Shown: piece after piece, positions 15,690-23,789 of the stretch
Layout of the letters: each line of letters opens with the position of its first letter
Position numbering within the stretch: position 1 is the stretch's first letter
NCBI GenBank assembly: GCA_017302655.1
Contig: JAFLDE010000039.1
Coordinates: forward strand, 1-35,515
Length of the DNA: 35,515 nucleotides
Direction of reading: 5' to 3'
Origin: Burkholderiales bacterium
GTDB lineage: Bacteria > Pseudomonadota > Gammaproteobacteria > Burkholderiales > Burkholderiaceae_C
The notes under the pieces: model-generated
Told to the model about the DNA's origin: nothing
What the model saw: the letters and a program-made list of their open reading frames with translations, nothing else
Databases searched by the model: none
Translations under genes and position numbers: made by a program

Positions 15690-16955
15690 ATGAAAAAAGG
15701 CTTCTACACCATCATGTCGGCGCAGTTCTTCAGCTCGCTGGCCGACAACGCGCTGTTCATCGCCGCCGTGGAGCTGCTGCGCCCGCTCGACGCCACCGGC
15801 TCGCAGCGCGCCAGCCTGGTGCCGATGTTTGCGCTCTTCTACGTGCTGCTGGCGCCCTTAGTGGGCGCTTTTGCTGACAGCCGGCCCAAGGGCCAGGTGA
15901 TGCTCATCTCCAACGCCATCAAGGTGCTCGGCTGCCTGCTGATGCTGGCGGGCCTGCACCCGCTGCTGGCCTTCGCCGTGGTGGGCCTGGGAGCGGCCGC
16001 CTATTCGCCAGCGAAGTACGGCATCCTCACCGAGCTGCTACCGCCCTCGCAGTTGGTCAAGGCCAATGGCTGGATCGAAGGCCTGACCATCGCGTCCATC
16101 ATCCTGGGCGTGCTGGTGGGCGGCCAGTTGGTCGGCCCGCATCTCTCGCCCTACCTGCTCGCCTTGAACCTGCCCGGCGTGCATCAGCCGGCCGAGGCGG
16201 CGCTGGCCGTGCTGGTGCTCGTCTACGGCGTGGCGGCGGCCTTCAACCTGCGCATCCCGCGCACTGACGCGCCACTGCAGCCCATGCACAACCCCTTTGC
16301 GCTGGTGCAGGACTTCCGTCAGTGCAACCGCCGACTTTGGAAGGACAAGCTGGGCCAGATCTCACTGGCGACCACGACGCTGTTCTGGGGCGTGAGCGGC
16401 AACCTGCGCTACATCGTGCTGGCCTGGGCGGCGGCGGCGCTGGGCTACTCGGTCACGCAGGCCAGCAACCTGGTCGGCGTGGTCGCCGTGGGCACGGCCA
16501 TCGGTGCGCTGGTGGCGAGCTGGAGCATGCAACTGGACAAGGCGGTGAAGGTCATCCCGCTGGGCATCGGCATGGGCTTGCTCATCTTGCTGCTCAACGT
16601 CATCGACAACGTCTGGCTGGCAGCGCCCTTCCTGGTGCTGCTGGGCGCGCTGGGCGGCTTCCTGGTGGTGCCGATGAACGCCCTGCTGCAGCACCGTGGC
16701 CACAACCTGATGGGCGCGGGGCGCAGCATCGCGGTGCAGAACTTCAACGAGCAGGCCTGCATCCTGGGCCTCGGCCTGCTGTACGCCAGCCTGACTCATT
16801 TTGGCCTCAGCGCTTTCGCGGCCATCAGCGCCTTCGGCCTGGTGGTGGCCTGCATCATGGAGTTGATCCGGCGCTGGCACGCCAGCAATCTGCGCTGGCA
16901 CCCGGCCGAGGTGGAGCGCCTGCTGCAGATCGCGCGCTCCGACCCCGGGCATTGA
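15690..16955 (+). CDS. lplT: Lysophospholipid transporter LplT (MFS)
   Basis: 421 aa, about twelve helices. MKKGFYTIMSAQFFSSLADN at the N-terminus is the LplT signature, and EGLTIASIILGVLVGG and NFNEQACILGLGLLY are further matching segments. LplT flips lysophospholipids into the inner leaflet, where Aas reacylates them; no aas gene is present in this window. ATG 15690 is chosen over a GTG 42 bases upstream because it begins the conserved region. The gene is divergent from alr. Confidence 0.92.
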   Translation: MKKGFYTIMSAQFFSSLADNALFIAAVELLRPLDATGSQRASLVPMFALFYVLLAPLVGAFADSRPKGQVMLISNAIKVLGCLLMLAGLHPLLAFAVVGLGAAAYSPAKYGILTELLPPSQLVKANGWIEGLTIASIILGVLVGGQLVGPHLSPYLLALNLPGVHQPAEAALAVLVLVYGVAAAFNLRIPRTDAPLQPMHNPFALVQDFRQCNRRLWKDKLGQISLATTTLFWGVSGNLRYIVLAWAAAALGYSVTQASNLVGVVAVGTAIGALVASWSMQLDKAVKVIPLGIGMGLLILLLNVIDNVWLAAPFLVLLGALGGFLVVPMNALLQHRGHNLMGAGRSIAVQNFNEQACILGLGLLYASLTHFGLSAFAAISAFGLVVACIMELIRRWHASNLRWHPAEVERLLQIARSDPGH

Positions 16956-17025
16956 GCTGCGCGGGCAAGCCCGGGCTCGCCGGGTCGGTTGGCTCGCTAC
17001 CATCAGCCATCGCATCCTTGAGGCG

Positions 17026-17541
17026 ATGACCGGTATGGCCGACGATCGGGACGAGATCAGCAGCCTGGACTTTCCATGCGGGGCCTTCCCTGCGCATGGT
17101 GAGTTCCGCGTGCGTTTTCAGGACGGGCTGTTCCGCTGGACCAACCGAGGTCCGTTCAACGCCGAAGCCCTTCAACAGTTCGACCAGGCGCGCAAGGCGG
17201 CCTTTGCGCGGTGGTGCCGAATGCAGGAGCCGGTGGCCGCGGTAGTCGAGTGGCGCGAGAGTGCGCTGATGTCACAGGATGCCTTTGACCTGTACCGTCA
17301 AGGCTTGGAGCGCTTTTTGGCCAGCCCTCACCAACTGCGCGCGGTGGCTTGGGTGGCACCGCAGGAGCTGGAGGGCATGCGCTTCATGAGGCAGCGCTTC
17401 ATCGATCTTTTCGAACACCACCAACTACCGCTTCAGCTGTTCGAGTCACTGGCTGAGGCGCTCACCTGGGTGGCGGCGATGCAGCGAGGCAAGCACTCTC
17501 CATCCGCTTCATCGGGCCAAGCGGGCCGCACGAACGCCTGA
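17026..17541 (+). CDS. Uncharacterised 171-aa protein, STAS/SpoIIAA-like size
   Basis: I do not recognise this family with confidence. The protein is soluble and rich in Phe, Arg and Gln, with EFRVRFQDGLFRWTNRGPFN near residue 25 and a regular alternation of strands and helices (VAAVVEWRESALMS, RAVAWVAPQELEG, LFESLAEALTWVAAM). This is reminiscent of a STAS/SpoIIAA-like fold. The last ~20 residues (Ser/Gly/Gln-rich) look unstructured. Two in-frame ATG codons (17026, 17035) are possible; a weak GAGG precedes the first. It is a single gene between lplT and the convergent SGNH-like gene. Confidence 0.6.
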   Translation: MTGMADDRDEISSLDFPCGAFPAHGEFRVRFQDGLFRWTNRGPFNAEALQQFDQARKAAFARWCRMQEPVAAVVEWRESALMSQDAFDLYRQGLERFLASPHQLRAVAWVAPQELEGMRFMRQRFIDLFEHHQLPLQLFESLAEALTWVAAMQRGKHSPSASSGQAGRTNA

Positions 17542-17600
17542 TCGGGCGGACGGCCAGGCGCAACGCCAGGATTCAGGCGCAGCCAGCGCAGGCCAGCGCT

Positions 17601-18560
17601 TCAGCCCTTGCGTCCGCGACCCTTCGTGGGCGCAGCCACCACCAGCGGCTTGCCAGAGAGCACCGCCTCGATGTGCGTGCTCCAAGCCCGCGCAATCTTG
17701 AAGCAGCCGCTGTGGTTCAGGTGGATCTCGTTGTGCCAGTCGCCGCTGATGCCGCTCGAGCCCGGCGCCGCCGGGGCAATAGGCACCTGCGTCGAGTCGA
17801 ACACCTGCAGGTTCGGGTACTGGGCCGTGTCTGCAGCACAGGCCTTCAGGAGCGCAGCCAACTTGGCCAGCATGAGCCGGCTCATGGCCGCCCAGTCGGC
17901 CTGGGGGATCGCGTAGGCCTTGAGCGCCGGATAGAGCCAGGGGCCGGAGGAGGCATCGGCACTTTCACCCGCCGGTCGCGGCATGGGGACGGCGTAGCAG
18001 TGCATGAAGACAGGTTTGCCCTGGTTCGGACCGTCGTCGCGCATGCTCAGCACATGCTTGAGATTGGCCTTCACGTACTCGGCATAGGTCAGCCAGCCGT
18101 CTTCGCTGAAGTAGCGCGATACGCCCTTGCTGGGCGCGTCCCACTCGGTCTGGCGGCGCAGCAGGCGCTGGTGCAGGGGCGTCGGCTGGCCGTTGCCGAG
18201 CAGCGCCGGCACCATGGCGGCCGCCACGAGGTCGTTGCCGCCCATGCTGAGCAGGATGCCGTCCCACACCGGTCCCGAGGCGTCGTCGCCGTCCAGCAGT
18301 TGGACGAAGTCCCGACTGCCCTCCAAATCCACCATGCGGCGCAGCGCGTTGTGGTGACCTGCGCAGCTCACGGCCACCGTGGGCTGGCTGAACACCAATT
18401 CCTCGAGCAGATTCGCATGCGCATCCACGCGCGCCGAAGTGAAGGAGAACCAGGAGTCGCCATGCGCCAGCAGCCGCCAGCGAGCCGGGTCGAGCTGGCC
18501 CTTGCGCCGGCGGAACTCGTCCGGCGTCAGGCACTGCAGGTGTTCGAGACGGGCTTCCAT
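17601..18560 (-). CDS. SGNH/GDSL-like hydrolase, cytoplasmic
   Basis: 319 aa from ATG 18560. The SGNH blocks are present in order: block I LLAHGDSWFSF with the nucleophile Ser (G-D-S), a Gly in SCAGHHNALRR, block III SMGGNDLVAAA (G-x-N-D), and block V DWHNEIHLNHSG with the Asp/His pair. This supports an esterase or lipase-like serine hydrolase. There is no signal peptide, so it acts in the cytoplasm unless the start is wrong; upstream residues do not supply one. The C-terminal tail is basic (KGRGRKG). The substrate is unknown. It is divergent from the glutathione peroxidase gene. Confidence 0.72.
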   Translation of the reverse strand: MEARLEHLQCLTPDEFRRRKGQLDPARWRLLAHGDSWFSFTSARVDAHANLLEELVFSQPTVAVSCAGHHNALRRMVDLEGSRDFVQLLDGDDASGPVWDGILLSMGGNDLVAAAMVPALLGNGQPTPLHQRLLRRQTEWDAPSKGVSRYFSEDGWLTYAEYVKANLKHVLSMRDDGPNQGKPVFMHCYAVPMPRPAGESADASSGPWLYPALKAYAIPQADWAAMSRLMLAKLAALLKACAADTAQYPNLQVFDSTQVPIAPAAPGSSGISGDWHNEIHLNHSGCFKIARAWSTHIEAVLSGKPLVVAAPTKGRGRKG

Positions 18561-18664
18561 GTCGCAGACCCCTTCATTCGCCCCGGTTCGGGGCGGCGCA
18601 TTGTGGGGGCAAAAGACATGCACTTCGGTGGCGTCCTACCATGCGTGCCCTTCAGGAGAAACCC

Positions 18665-19153
18665 ATGCCCGCTTCCATCCACGACTTCGACGTGCAGTCC
18701 ATCACCGGCCAGACGCTGAAGATGTCTGATTGCGCTGGGCGCGTGCTGCTCATCGTGAACACCGCATCCAAGTGCGGCTTCACCCCCCAGTTCGAGGGGC
18801 TGGAGCAACTTTGGAAGGAGTTTGGCGACCGAGGCCTGACGGTGATCGGCTTCCCGAGCAATCAGTTCGGCGCGCAAGACCCGGGCAGCAATGGCGAGAT
18901 CGCCGAGTTCTGCCAGCTCAACTACGGTGTCAGCTTCCCGATGATGGCCAAGGTGGACGTGAATGGCGCCGACGCCCACCCGCTCTGGCAATGGCTGAAG
19001 AGCCAGAAGAAGGGCTTGCTGGGCACCGAGATGATCAAGTGGAACTTCACCAAGTTCCTGGTGGGCAAGGACGGTCAGGTGATCGAGCGCTACGCCCCCA
19101 ATGACGAGCCGGCCAAGCTGCGCAAGGACATTGAAAAGGCGCTGAAGGCCTGA
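18665..19153 (+). CDS. Glutathione peroxidase-like thiol peroxidase
   Basis: 162 aa, family size. The peroxidatic Cys37 lies in NTASKCGFTPQFEGL, with the conserved Gln in GFPSNQFGAQ and Trp/Asn in KWNFTKFLV. A second Cys in FCQLNYGVSFP is in the position used as resolving Cys by thioredoxin-dependent members, so glutathione need not be the reductant. It reduces H2O2 and organic hydroperoxides in the cytoplasm. AGGAGAA at ~18652 precedes ATG 18665. The TGA overlaps the start of the reductase gene (TGATG). Confidence 0.92.
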   Translation: MPASIHDFDVQSITGQTLKMSDCAGRVLLIVNTASKCGFTPQFEGLEQLWKEFGDRGLTVIGFPSNQFGAQDPGSNGEIAEFCQLNYGVSFPMMAKVDVNGADAHPLWQWLKSQKKGLLGTEMIKWNFTKFLVGKDGQVIERYAPNDEPAKLRKDIEKALKA

Positions 19154-20055
19154 TGAGGGTTGTCGTCTGCCTGCCCGAAGGCGGCCAGCCCTGGGCTGAA
19201 GCCCTGCAAGCCGCCTTGCCTGAAGCGCAGGTGCAGTGGTGGCAGCCGGGCGCCGAGCAGGCGGACTTCGCGCTGATCTGGCAGCCGCCCGAGGCGTTCT
19301 TCGCCGAGCAGACGCAGCTGAAGGCCGTGTTCGGCGCCGGTGCCGGCGTGGACGCCTTCGTGGAGCGCGTGCCGCCCACCCTGCCGCTGTACCGCACCGA
19401 GGACGCCGGCATGGGCGCGCTGATGGCCGAGTACCTGCTCTACGCGCTCCTGCGCTGGCACCGCCAGTTCGACCGTTACGACACCCACGAGCGCTGGGAA
19501 CCCCTGCCGGCTCAGAAGCGCGAGGATTGGACGGTCGGCGTCCTCGGTTGCGGCGTGCTGGGGCGCCAGGTGGCGAGGGCGGCGCAGCAACTCGGGTTTC
19601 CCGTGCGCGGTTGGGTGCGCACGCCGCGCGAGGACGCCGAGATCCCGCTGTGCGCCGGGCTCGACGCGCTGCCCGACTTCCTGGCCGGCACCCGCGTGCT
19701 GGTGGCGCTGCTGCCGCTCACCGCGGCCACGCGCGGACTGCTCAACGCCGAACGCTTCGCGCAGCTGCCGCCGGGCGCTTGTTTCGTCAATCTGGCGCGG
19801 GGCGGCCTGGTGGTGCAGGAAGACCTGCTGGCCGCGCTGGACAGCGGGCACTTGCACGCGGCGCAACTCGACGTCACCAGCCCCGAACCCCTGCCGCCCG
19901 AGCACCCGTTTTGGCGCCACCCGCGCATTCGTCTCACCCCGCATGTGGCCGCGCTCACGCCTCGCGCGGCGGCCGTGGCGCAGATCGCCGACAAGATGCG
20001 GCGCCTCGCGCGGGGCGAGGCGGTCAGCGGTCGCGTCGGGCCGGAAGGTTATTGA
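19153..20055 (+). CDS. ghrA: Glyoxylate/hydroxypyruvate reductase A-type D-2-hydroxyacid dehydrogenase
   Basis: 300 aa. The C-terminal NAD(P) domain has GVLGCGVLGRQVARAAQQLG, LLPLTAATRGLLNAE, NLARGGLVVQEDLL with the catalytic Arg nearby, and LTPHVAALT with the catalytic His. The domain plan and ~300 aa length match GhrA, which reduces glyoxylate to glycolate and hydroxypyruvate to glycerate. The gene starts inside the stop of the glutathione peroxidase gene, so the two are cotranscribed. Confidence 0.85.
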   Translation: MRVVVCLPEGGQPWAEALQAALPEAQVQWWQPGAEQADFALIWQPPEAFFAEQTQLKAVFGAGAGVDAFVERVPPTLPLYRTEDAGMGALMAEYLLYALLRWHRQFDRYDTHERWEPLPAQKREDWTVGVLGCGVLGRQVARAAQQLGFPVRGWVRTPREDAEIPLCAGLDALPDFLAGTRVLVALLPLTAATRGLLNAERFAQLPPGACFVNLARGGLVVQEDLLAALDSGHLHAAQLDVTSPEPLPPEHPFWRHPRIRLTPHVAALTPRAAAVAQIADKMRRLARGEAVSGRVGPEGY

Positions 20056-20077
20056 TCAGCAGCCGGCCGGCCGTGCC

Positions 20078-20569
20078 TCACAGCAGGAGGCCCATCTCCA
20101 CCGTCTCAAAGAACACCCCCCGGTGGCACAGGCCCTTGGCACGGCGACCTTCGAGCACAAATCCCAGCCGCTCGTAAAGCCGGATGGCCGGTCCGTTGTC
20201 GGCGCGCACCTCCAGGTCGATGCGAGTGATGTCGCCTTGGGCATGCGCCGCGGCGATCACCGCTTCGCCCAGCCGTTGCCCCAGGCCCCGGCCACGCCAC
20301 TCGCGGCGCACGCCCATGCCGAACTGGGCACGGTGGCGCAGGCCGTCGGCCCAAAGCGGGATGGCGTCAGCCCAGCCCAGCACTTGATGGCCGTCCCAGG
20401 CCACGAAGGCCGGATGGCCCGCCGCCACGTTGTCGGCCACGAAGGCCTGCACGCGTTCAAGCGACGGGGCGCCCGATTGGCCAAGCATCAGGCTTTCGCG
20501 CGCCACTGCGTCCAGGCAGTCGCGGAAGGATGGGGCGTGCTCCAGGCGCAGCGGGATGACATCGGGCAT
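20078..20569 (-). CDS. GNAT-family N-acetyltransferase
   Basis: 163 aa from ATG 20569. Motif A is MGVRREWRGRGLGQRLGEAV with R-G-R-G-L-G. RIDLEVRADNGPAIRLYERLG is the standard GNAT second half, and EGRRAKGLCHRGVFFETVEM closes the domain. The family resembles L-amino acid or YhbS-like acetyltransferases; substrate is unknown. It is convergent with ghrA and divergent from tyrB. Confidence 0.85.
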   Translation of the reverse strand: MPDVIPLRLEHAPSFRDCLDAVARESLMLGQSGAPSLERVQAFVADNVAAGHPAFVAWDGHQVLGWADAIPLWADGLRHRAQFGMGVRREWRGRGLGQRLGEAVIAAAHAQGDITRIDLEVRADNGPAIRLYERLGFVLEGRRAKGLCHRGVFFETVEMGLLL

Positions 20570-20622
20570 GGGCCCATTCTGCGCAACCGAGAATGCGCAC
20601 CGTCCTCCGCGAGTTCCCACCC

Positions 20623-21813
20623 ATGTTCGAACACATCCCTCCCTACGCCGGCGACCCCATCCTCAGCCTCAATGAGGCCTTCCAGAAGGATCCGCGCCCT
20701 CACAAGGTCAATCTTTCGATCGGCCTGTACTTCGACGAACAGGGGCGCATTCCCATGCCCGCCTCGGTGGCCGAGGCGGAGCGCCGCGTGGTGGCCCGTG
20801 CCGGCAGCCGGCCTTACCTGCCGATGGAAGGCGCGGCCAACTTCCGCGCGGCCGTGCAGGAGCTGCTGTTCGGCGGCAGTGCCGCCTTGCAGGAGAAGCG
20901 CATCGCCACCATCCAGGGCGTCGGCAGCTCGGGCGGCTTGCGCGTGGGCGCTGACTTTCTGAGGGCCCATTTCCCGGCCAGCCCGATCTACCTGAGTACG
21001 CCGACCTGGGACAACCACCGCGCAGTCTTCGAAGGCGCGGGCCTGGAGGTGCGCGCCTACCCCTACTACGACGCCAGCACCGGTGGTCTCGACTTCGCCG
21101 GCCTGCTCGCCGCGCTGGAGGCCGCCCCGGCGCGCTCGGTGGTGCTGCTGCACGCCTGCTGCCACAACCCCACCGGCGTGGACTTGAGCGCCGCGCAGTG
21201 GCATGAACTGGCCGTGCTGCTCAAGCGGCGCGAGCTGCTCGCCTTCCTGGACCTGGCCTACCAGGGCTATGGCGACGGCCTGCAGGAGGACTTGCTGGGC
21301 GTGAAGGCGCTGCTGGATGCCGGCTTGCTCTTCTTCCTGGCCAACAGCTTCAGCAAGAACATGAGCGTGTATGGCGAGCGCTGCGGCGCGCTGTCGGTGG
21401 TCTGCGAGAGTGCCGAGGCGGCCGAGCGAGTGCTCGGTCAGCTGAAGTTCACCATCCGCCGCAACTACAGCAACCCACCTACGCATGGCGGGCAGCTGGT
21501 CGCCACGGTGCTGCTGGAAGCCGACCTGCGCGCGCAGTGGGAGCAGGAGGTGACGCAGATGCGCCAGCGCATCCAGTCCATGCGCCGCCGCCTGCACGAG
21601 GTGCTGAGTCAAAAGCTGCCGGGTCGCGACTTCGGGTACTTCCTGAGCCAGCGCGGCATGTTCAGCTACACCGGTCTGAGCGCCGAGCAGGCCGAGCGCC
21701 TGAAGACCGAGCATGCCGTGTACATCCTGCGCAGCGGGCGCATGTGCGTGGCGGGCCTGAACGAAGGCAATGTGCAGGCCGTGGCGGAAGCCATGGCGAC
21801 AGTACTCGGGTAA
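20623..21813 (+). CDS. tyrB: Aromatic-amino-acid/aspartate aminotransferase (class I)
   Basis: 396 aa, matching TyrB/AspC length. MFEHIPPYAGDPILSLNEAF at the start and NLSIGLYFDEQGRIP are typical. HACCHNPTGVDLS contains the substrate/PLP Asn, FLDLAYQGYGDGL the Asp and Tyr that hold PLP, NSFSKNMSVYGERCG the PLP Lys, and the C-terminal RMCVAGLNE region has the carboxylate-binding Arg. It transfers amino groups between aromatic or acidic amino acids and 2-oxoglutarate. It is a single gene; a divergent GNAT lies upstream and the bufferin operon follows after 89 bases. Confidence 0.93.
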   Translation: MFEHIPPYAGDPILSLNEAFQKDPRPHKVNLSIGLYFDEQGRIPMPASVAEAERRVVARAGSRPYLPMEGAANFRAAVQELLFGGSAALQEKRIATIQGVGSSGGLRVGADFLRAHFPASPIYLSTPTWDNHRAVFEGAGLEVRAYPYYDASTGGLDFAGLLAALEAAPARSVVLLHACCHNPTGVDLSAAQWHELAVLLKRRELLAFLDLAYQGYGDGLQEDLLGVKALLDAGLLFFLANSFSKNMSVYGERCGALSVVCESAEAAERVLGQLKFTIRRNYSNPPTHGGQLVATVLLEADLRAQWEQEVTQMRQRIQSMRRRLHEVLSQKLPGRDFGYFLSQRGMFSYTGLSAEQAERLKTEHAVYILRSGRMCVAGLNEGNVQAVAEAMATVLG

Positions 21814-21838
21814 GTACTGAGAAGCCGCTCGGCCGGCC

Positions 21839-21902
21839 GGCGCGTATGGCAGGTACCGCGCCATGTCGGCGTGGGCTAGTTCATCCTTCCTAGGAGCCTC
21901 CT
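21839..21902 (+). promoter_or_regulatory. Leader of the bufferin operon with palindromes around the ribosome binding site
   Basis: The 89-base gap before bufA holds an inverted repeat GGCGCG...CGCGCC (21839-21862) without a T-run, and immediately before the ATG the palindromes TCCTAGGA (21888-21895) and AGGAGCCTCCT (21892-21902). AGGAG is the ribosome binding site, six bases from ATG 21903. Whether these act as an operator, a translation control or chance cannot be told by eye. Confidence 0.4.
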
Positions 21903-22163
21903 ATGCAAGTCAAGTCCGCCGTCGCCCTGGCCACCACCGCCGCCGCCCTGTTCGCCACCGCCCTGCCCACCGCCGCCCTGGCGGACAACCATGGGGCCAA
22001 GGTGAAGTGCTCCGGCGTGCACAGCTGCAAGGGCAACAGCGATTGCAAGGCTGCCACCCACGCCTGCAAGGGCCAGAACGCCTGCAAGGGCCAGGGCTGG
22101 GTCTACAAGAAGTCCGCTGAAGAGTGCAAGAAGGACGGCGGCAAAGTGGTGGACGGCAAGTAA
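21903..22163 (+). CDS. Bufferin-type Cys-rich RiPP precursor (exported)
   Basis: 86 aa. Residues 1-26 are a Sec signal peptide (basic MQVK start, Ala/Leu/Thr core, TAALADN cleavage). The mature ~60 aa contain six Cys spaced as C-x5-C-x5-C-x6-C-x5-C-x13-C, with repeated CKG-x-N/Q motifs (SCKGNSDCK, ACKGQNACKGQG). This is the pattern of BufA2-like bufferin precursors, whose core Cys are converted to thiooxazole-containing heterocycles by an MNIO enzyme and which sequester copper in the periplasm. A strong AGGAG precedes ATG 21903. The MNIO gene begins 4 bases after the stop, confirming the assignment. Copper as ligand is family knowledge; the metal for this peptide is not shown by sequence. Confidence 0.85.
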   Translation: MQVKSAVALATTAAALFATALPTAALADNHGAKVKCSGVHSCKGNSDCKAATHACKGQNACKGQGWVYKKSAEECKKDGGKVVDGK

Positions 22164-22166
22164 GCC

Positions 22167-23018
22167 GTGATCCAAGGCTTCGGCCTGGGCGCCCGCACCG
22201 AGCACTATGAAGGGCTCAAGCGGGCGCACGACGAGCGCTGGGGGAGCGCCCCCCAGTGGCTCGAATGCATTTCCGAGAACTACTTCGTGAAGGGGGGCGC
22301 CCCGCTGCGCCACCTGGACGAGCTGCGCCAGCGCTACCCGATGGTGCTGCACGGCGTGAGCTTGAACCTGGGTTCCACCGACCCGCTGCGCGCGGACTAC
22401 CTGGACGATCTGGCGCGGCTCGTGGATCGCGTGCAACCCGCCTGGGTCAGCGACCACCTGTGCTGGACGGGCACCGCCCATGGCCAGGTGCATGACCTGC
22501 TGCCGCTGCCGTACGCGCGCGCCACGCTGGAGCATCTGCGCAGCCGCATCCAGCAGGTGCAGGACCGCCTGCGGCGGCCGCTGGTGCTGGAGAACGTGAG
22601 CAGCTATGTGCAGTTCGCCGCCGACGAAATGGGCGAGGCCGAGTTTCTGGCCACCCTCGTGCGCGAAAGCGGCTGCCAGCTGCTGCTCGACGTGAACAAC
22701 GTCTACGTGAGCCACCGCAACCACGGCTTCGACGCGCAGGCTTTTATCGACGCCATGCCGGCGCAGGCGGTGGTGCAAATCCACCTCGCCGGTCACGAGG
22801 ACCTGGGCGAGCTCGTCATCGACACCCACGACGCGCCGATCCGCGACGAGGTCTACGCGCTCTACGCCTACACGCTGCGGCGCCTGGGCATGAAGCCGAC
22901 CATGATCGAACGCGACGCCGACATCCCCCCGTTGGCTGAGCTGCTGCTTGAACTGGATCGCGTGCGCGGCGTGGCCGCCGAGGCGGTGTCCAAGCCGCGC
23001 GTGGCAGAGGTGGCCTGA
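22167..23018 (+). CDS. MNIO (DUF692) multinuclear iron oxidative enzyme, bufferin maturase
   Basis: 283 aa from GTG 22167, three bases after the bufA stop. TIM-barrel MNIO motifs are present in order: ECISENYFVKGG, HGVSLNLGSTDPL, WVSDHLCWTG, LVLENVSSYVQF, LLLDVNNVYVSHRNHGFD, VVQIHLAGHEDLG, IDTHDAPIRDEV and MIERDADIPP. The His, Glu and Asp residues in these blocks ligate the di/tri-iron centre. Related MbnB makes methanobactin oxazolone/thioamide groups; BufB-type members make thiooxazoles on bufferin Cys. It should act on the precursor before export, using O2. Its TGA overlaps the ATG of the DUF2063 gene (TGATG). Confidence 0.92.
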   Translation: MIQGFGLGARTEHYEGLKRAHDERWGSAPQWLECISENYFVKGGAPLRHLDELRQRYPMVLHGVSLNLGSTDPLRADYLDDLARLVDRVQPAWVSDHLCWTGTAHGQVHDLLPLPYARATLEHLRSRIQQVQDRLRRPLVLENVSSYVQFAADEMGEAEFLATLVRESGCQLLLDVNNVYVSHRNHGFDAQAFIDAMPAQAVVQIHLAGHEDLGELVIDTHDAPIRDEVYALYAYTLRRLGMKPTMIERDADIPPLAELLLELDRVRGVAAEAVSKPRVAEVA

Positions 23019-23761
23019 TGCTCGCGGCCCTCCAAGCCCAGTTCCAGGCCGCCGTGCGGGGGCAGGTCGACGCGTCGCCGACCCTGCTGCGCGCCGGTGC
23101 CCAGTCGGCGCTCGGCTTGCAGGCCTATCGGCATGCCTACCGCGCCCGTCTGGTCGAGGCCCTGCAAGACAACTACAGCGCCTTGCACCAGGCGCTGGGC
23201 GACGAGGCCTTCGTCGATTTGGGTCACGCCTACCTGCTGGCGCACCCGCCGTCGGAACCCAGCATCCGCAGCTTCGGCCATGCCTTGCCCGCTTTCATGG
23301 ACGCCTGGCCTGAACTGCCGCACCCTGCGCTGGCCGACCTGGCCCGCCTGGACTGGGCGCTGCGTCACGCCTTCGATGCCGAGGCACGGCCTGCCCTGAG
23401 CGCCGGGCGCTTGCACGACGCCGAGCAATGGGCGCTGACTCCGCTGCGCCTGCAGTCGCACGTGAGCCTGCTGTCGCTGCGCTGGGCGGTGGCGGGCGCT
23501 TGGCATGCGCTGCAAGAGGCCCGCGAAGCCGGGCAGGAAGCCATGCTGGAGCCGCCCGAGGCGCTTGAGCACCACGTGCTGACTTGGCGACAGGGCGAGT
23601 CACCGCAGTGGCGCACGCTCGGTGACGACGAAGCCAGCGCCTTGGCGAATCTGCGAGGCCAGAGTGCCACGGATTGGCTGAGCGCCCGAGGCGAGGCGGC
23701 GCTGTCGCGCGCCGTGGCGTGGCTGCAAGCCTGGGTGAAGGACGGCTTGCTCGTCGCTTGA
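23018..23761 (+). CDS. DUF2063 partner protein of the MNIO enzyme (BufC-like)
   Basis: 247 aa. The N-terminal ~90 residues match DUF2063: GLQAYRHAYRARLVEALQDN (the conserved Y-R-x-x-Y...L...ALxxxYP helix pair) and LGDEAFVDLGHAYLLAHPPS, then SIRSFGHALPAFM. In MNIO systems this protein recognises the precursor and presents it to the enzyme. The C-terminal half is a helical and beta domain (HHVLTWRQGESPQWRTLGDD). No DoxX-like (BufD) gene follows; the next gene is a depolymerase 28 bases away, so the operon core is three genes, possibly extended by readthrough. Confidence 0.85.
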   Translation: MLAALQAQFQAAVRGQVDASPTLLRAGAQSALGLQAYRHAYRARLVEALQDNYSALHQALGDEAFVDLGHAYLLAHPPSEPSIRSFGHALPAFMDAWPELPHPALADLARLDWALRHAFDAEARPALSAGRLHDAEQWALTPLRLQSHVSLLSLRWAVAGAWHALQEAREAGQEAMLEPPEALEHHVLTWRQGESPQWRTLGDDEASALANLRGQSATDWLSARGEAALSRAVAWLQAWVKDGLLVA

Positions 23762-23789
23762 TGCGCCGAAAGCCGGGCAAGATGCCGGC

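Noticed and set aside
21839-21862. Intrinsic terminator for tyrB
   Set aside because: The GC-rich inverted repeat has a 12-base loop and no following T-run.
21903-23018. Methanobactin locus (MbnA/MbnB)
   Set aside because: The precursor has a Sec signal peptide and repeated CKG motifs, and the partner is DUF2063 rather than MbnC; it fits the bufferin type.
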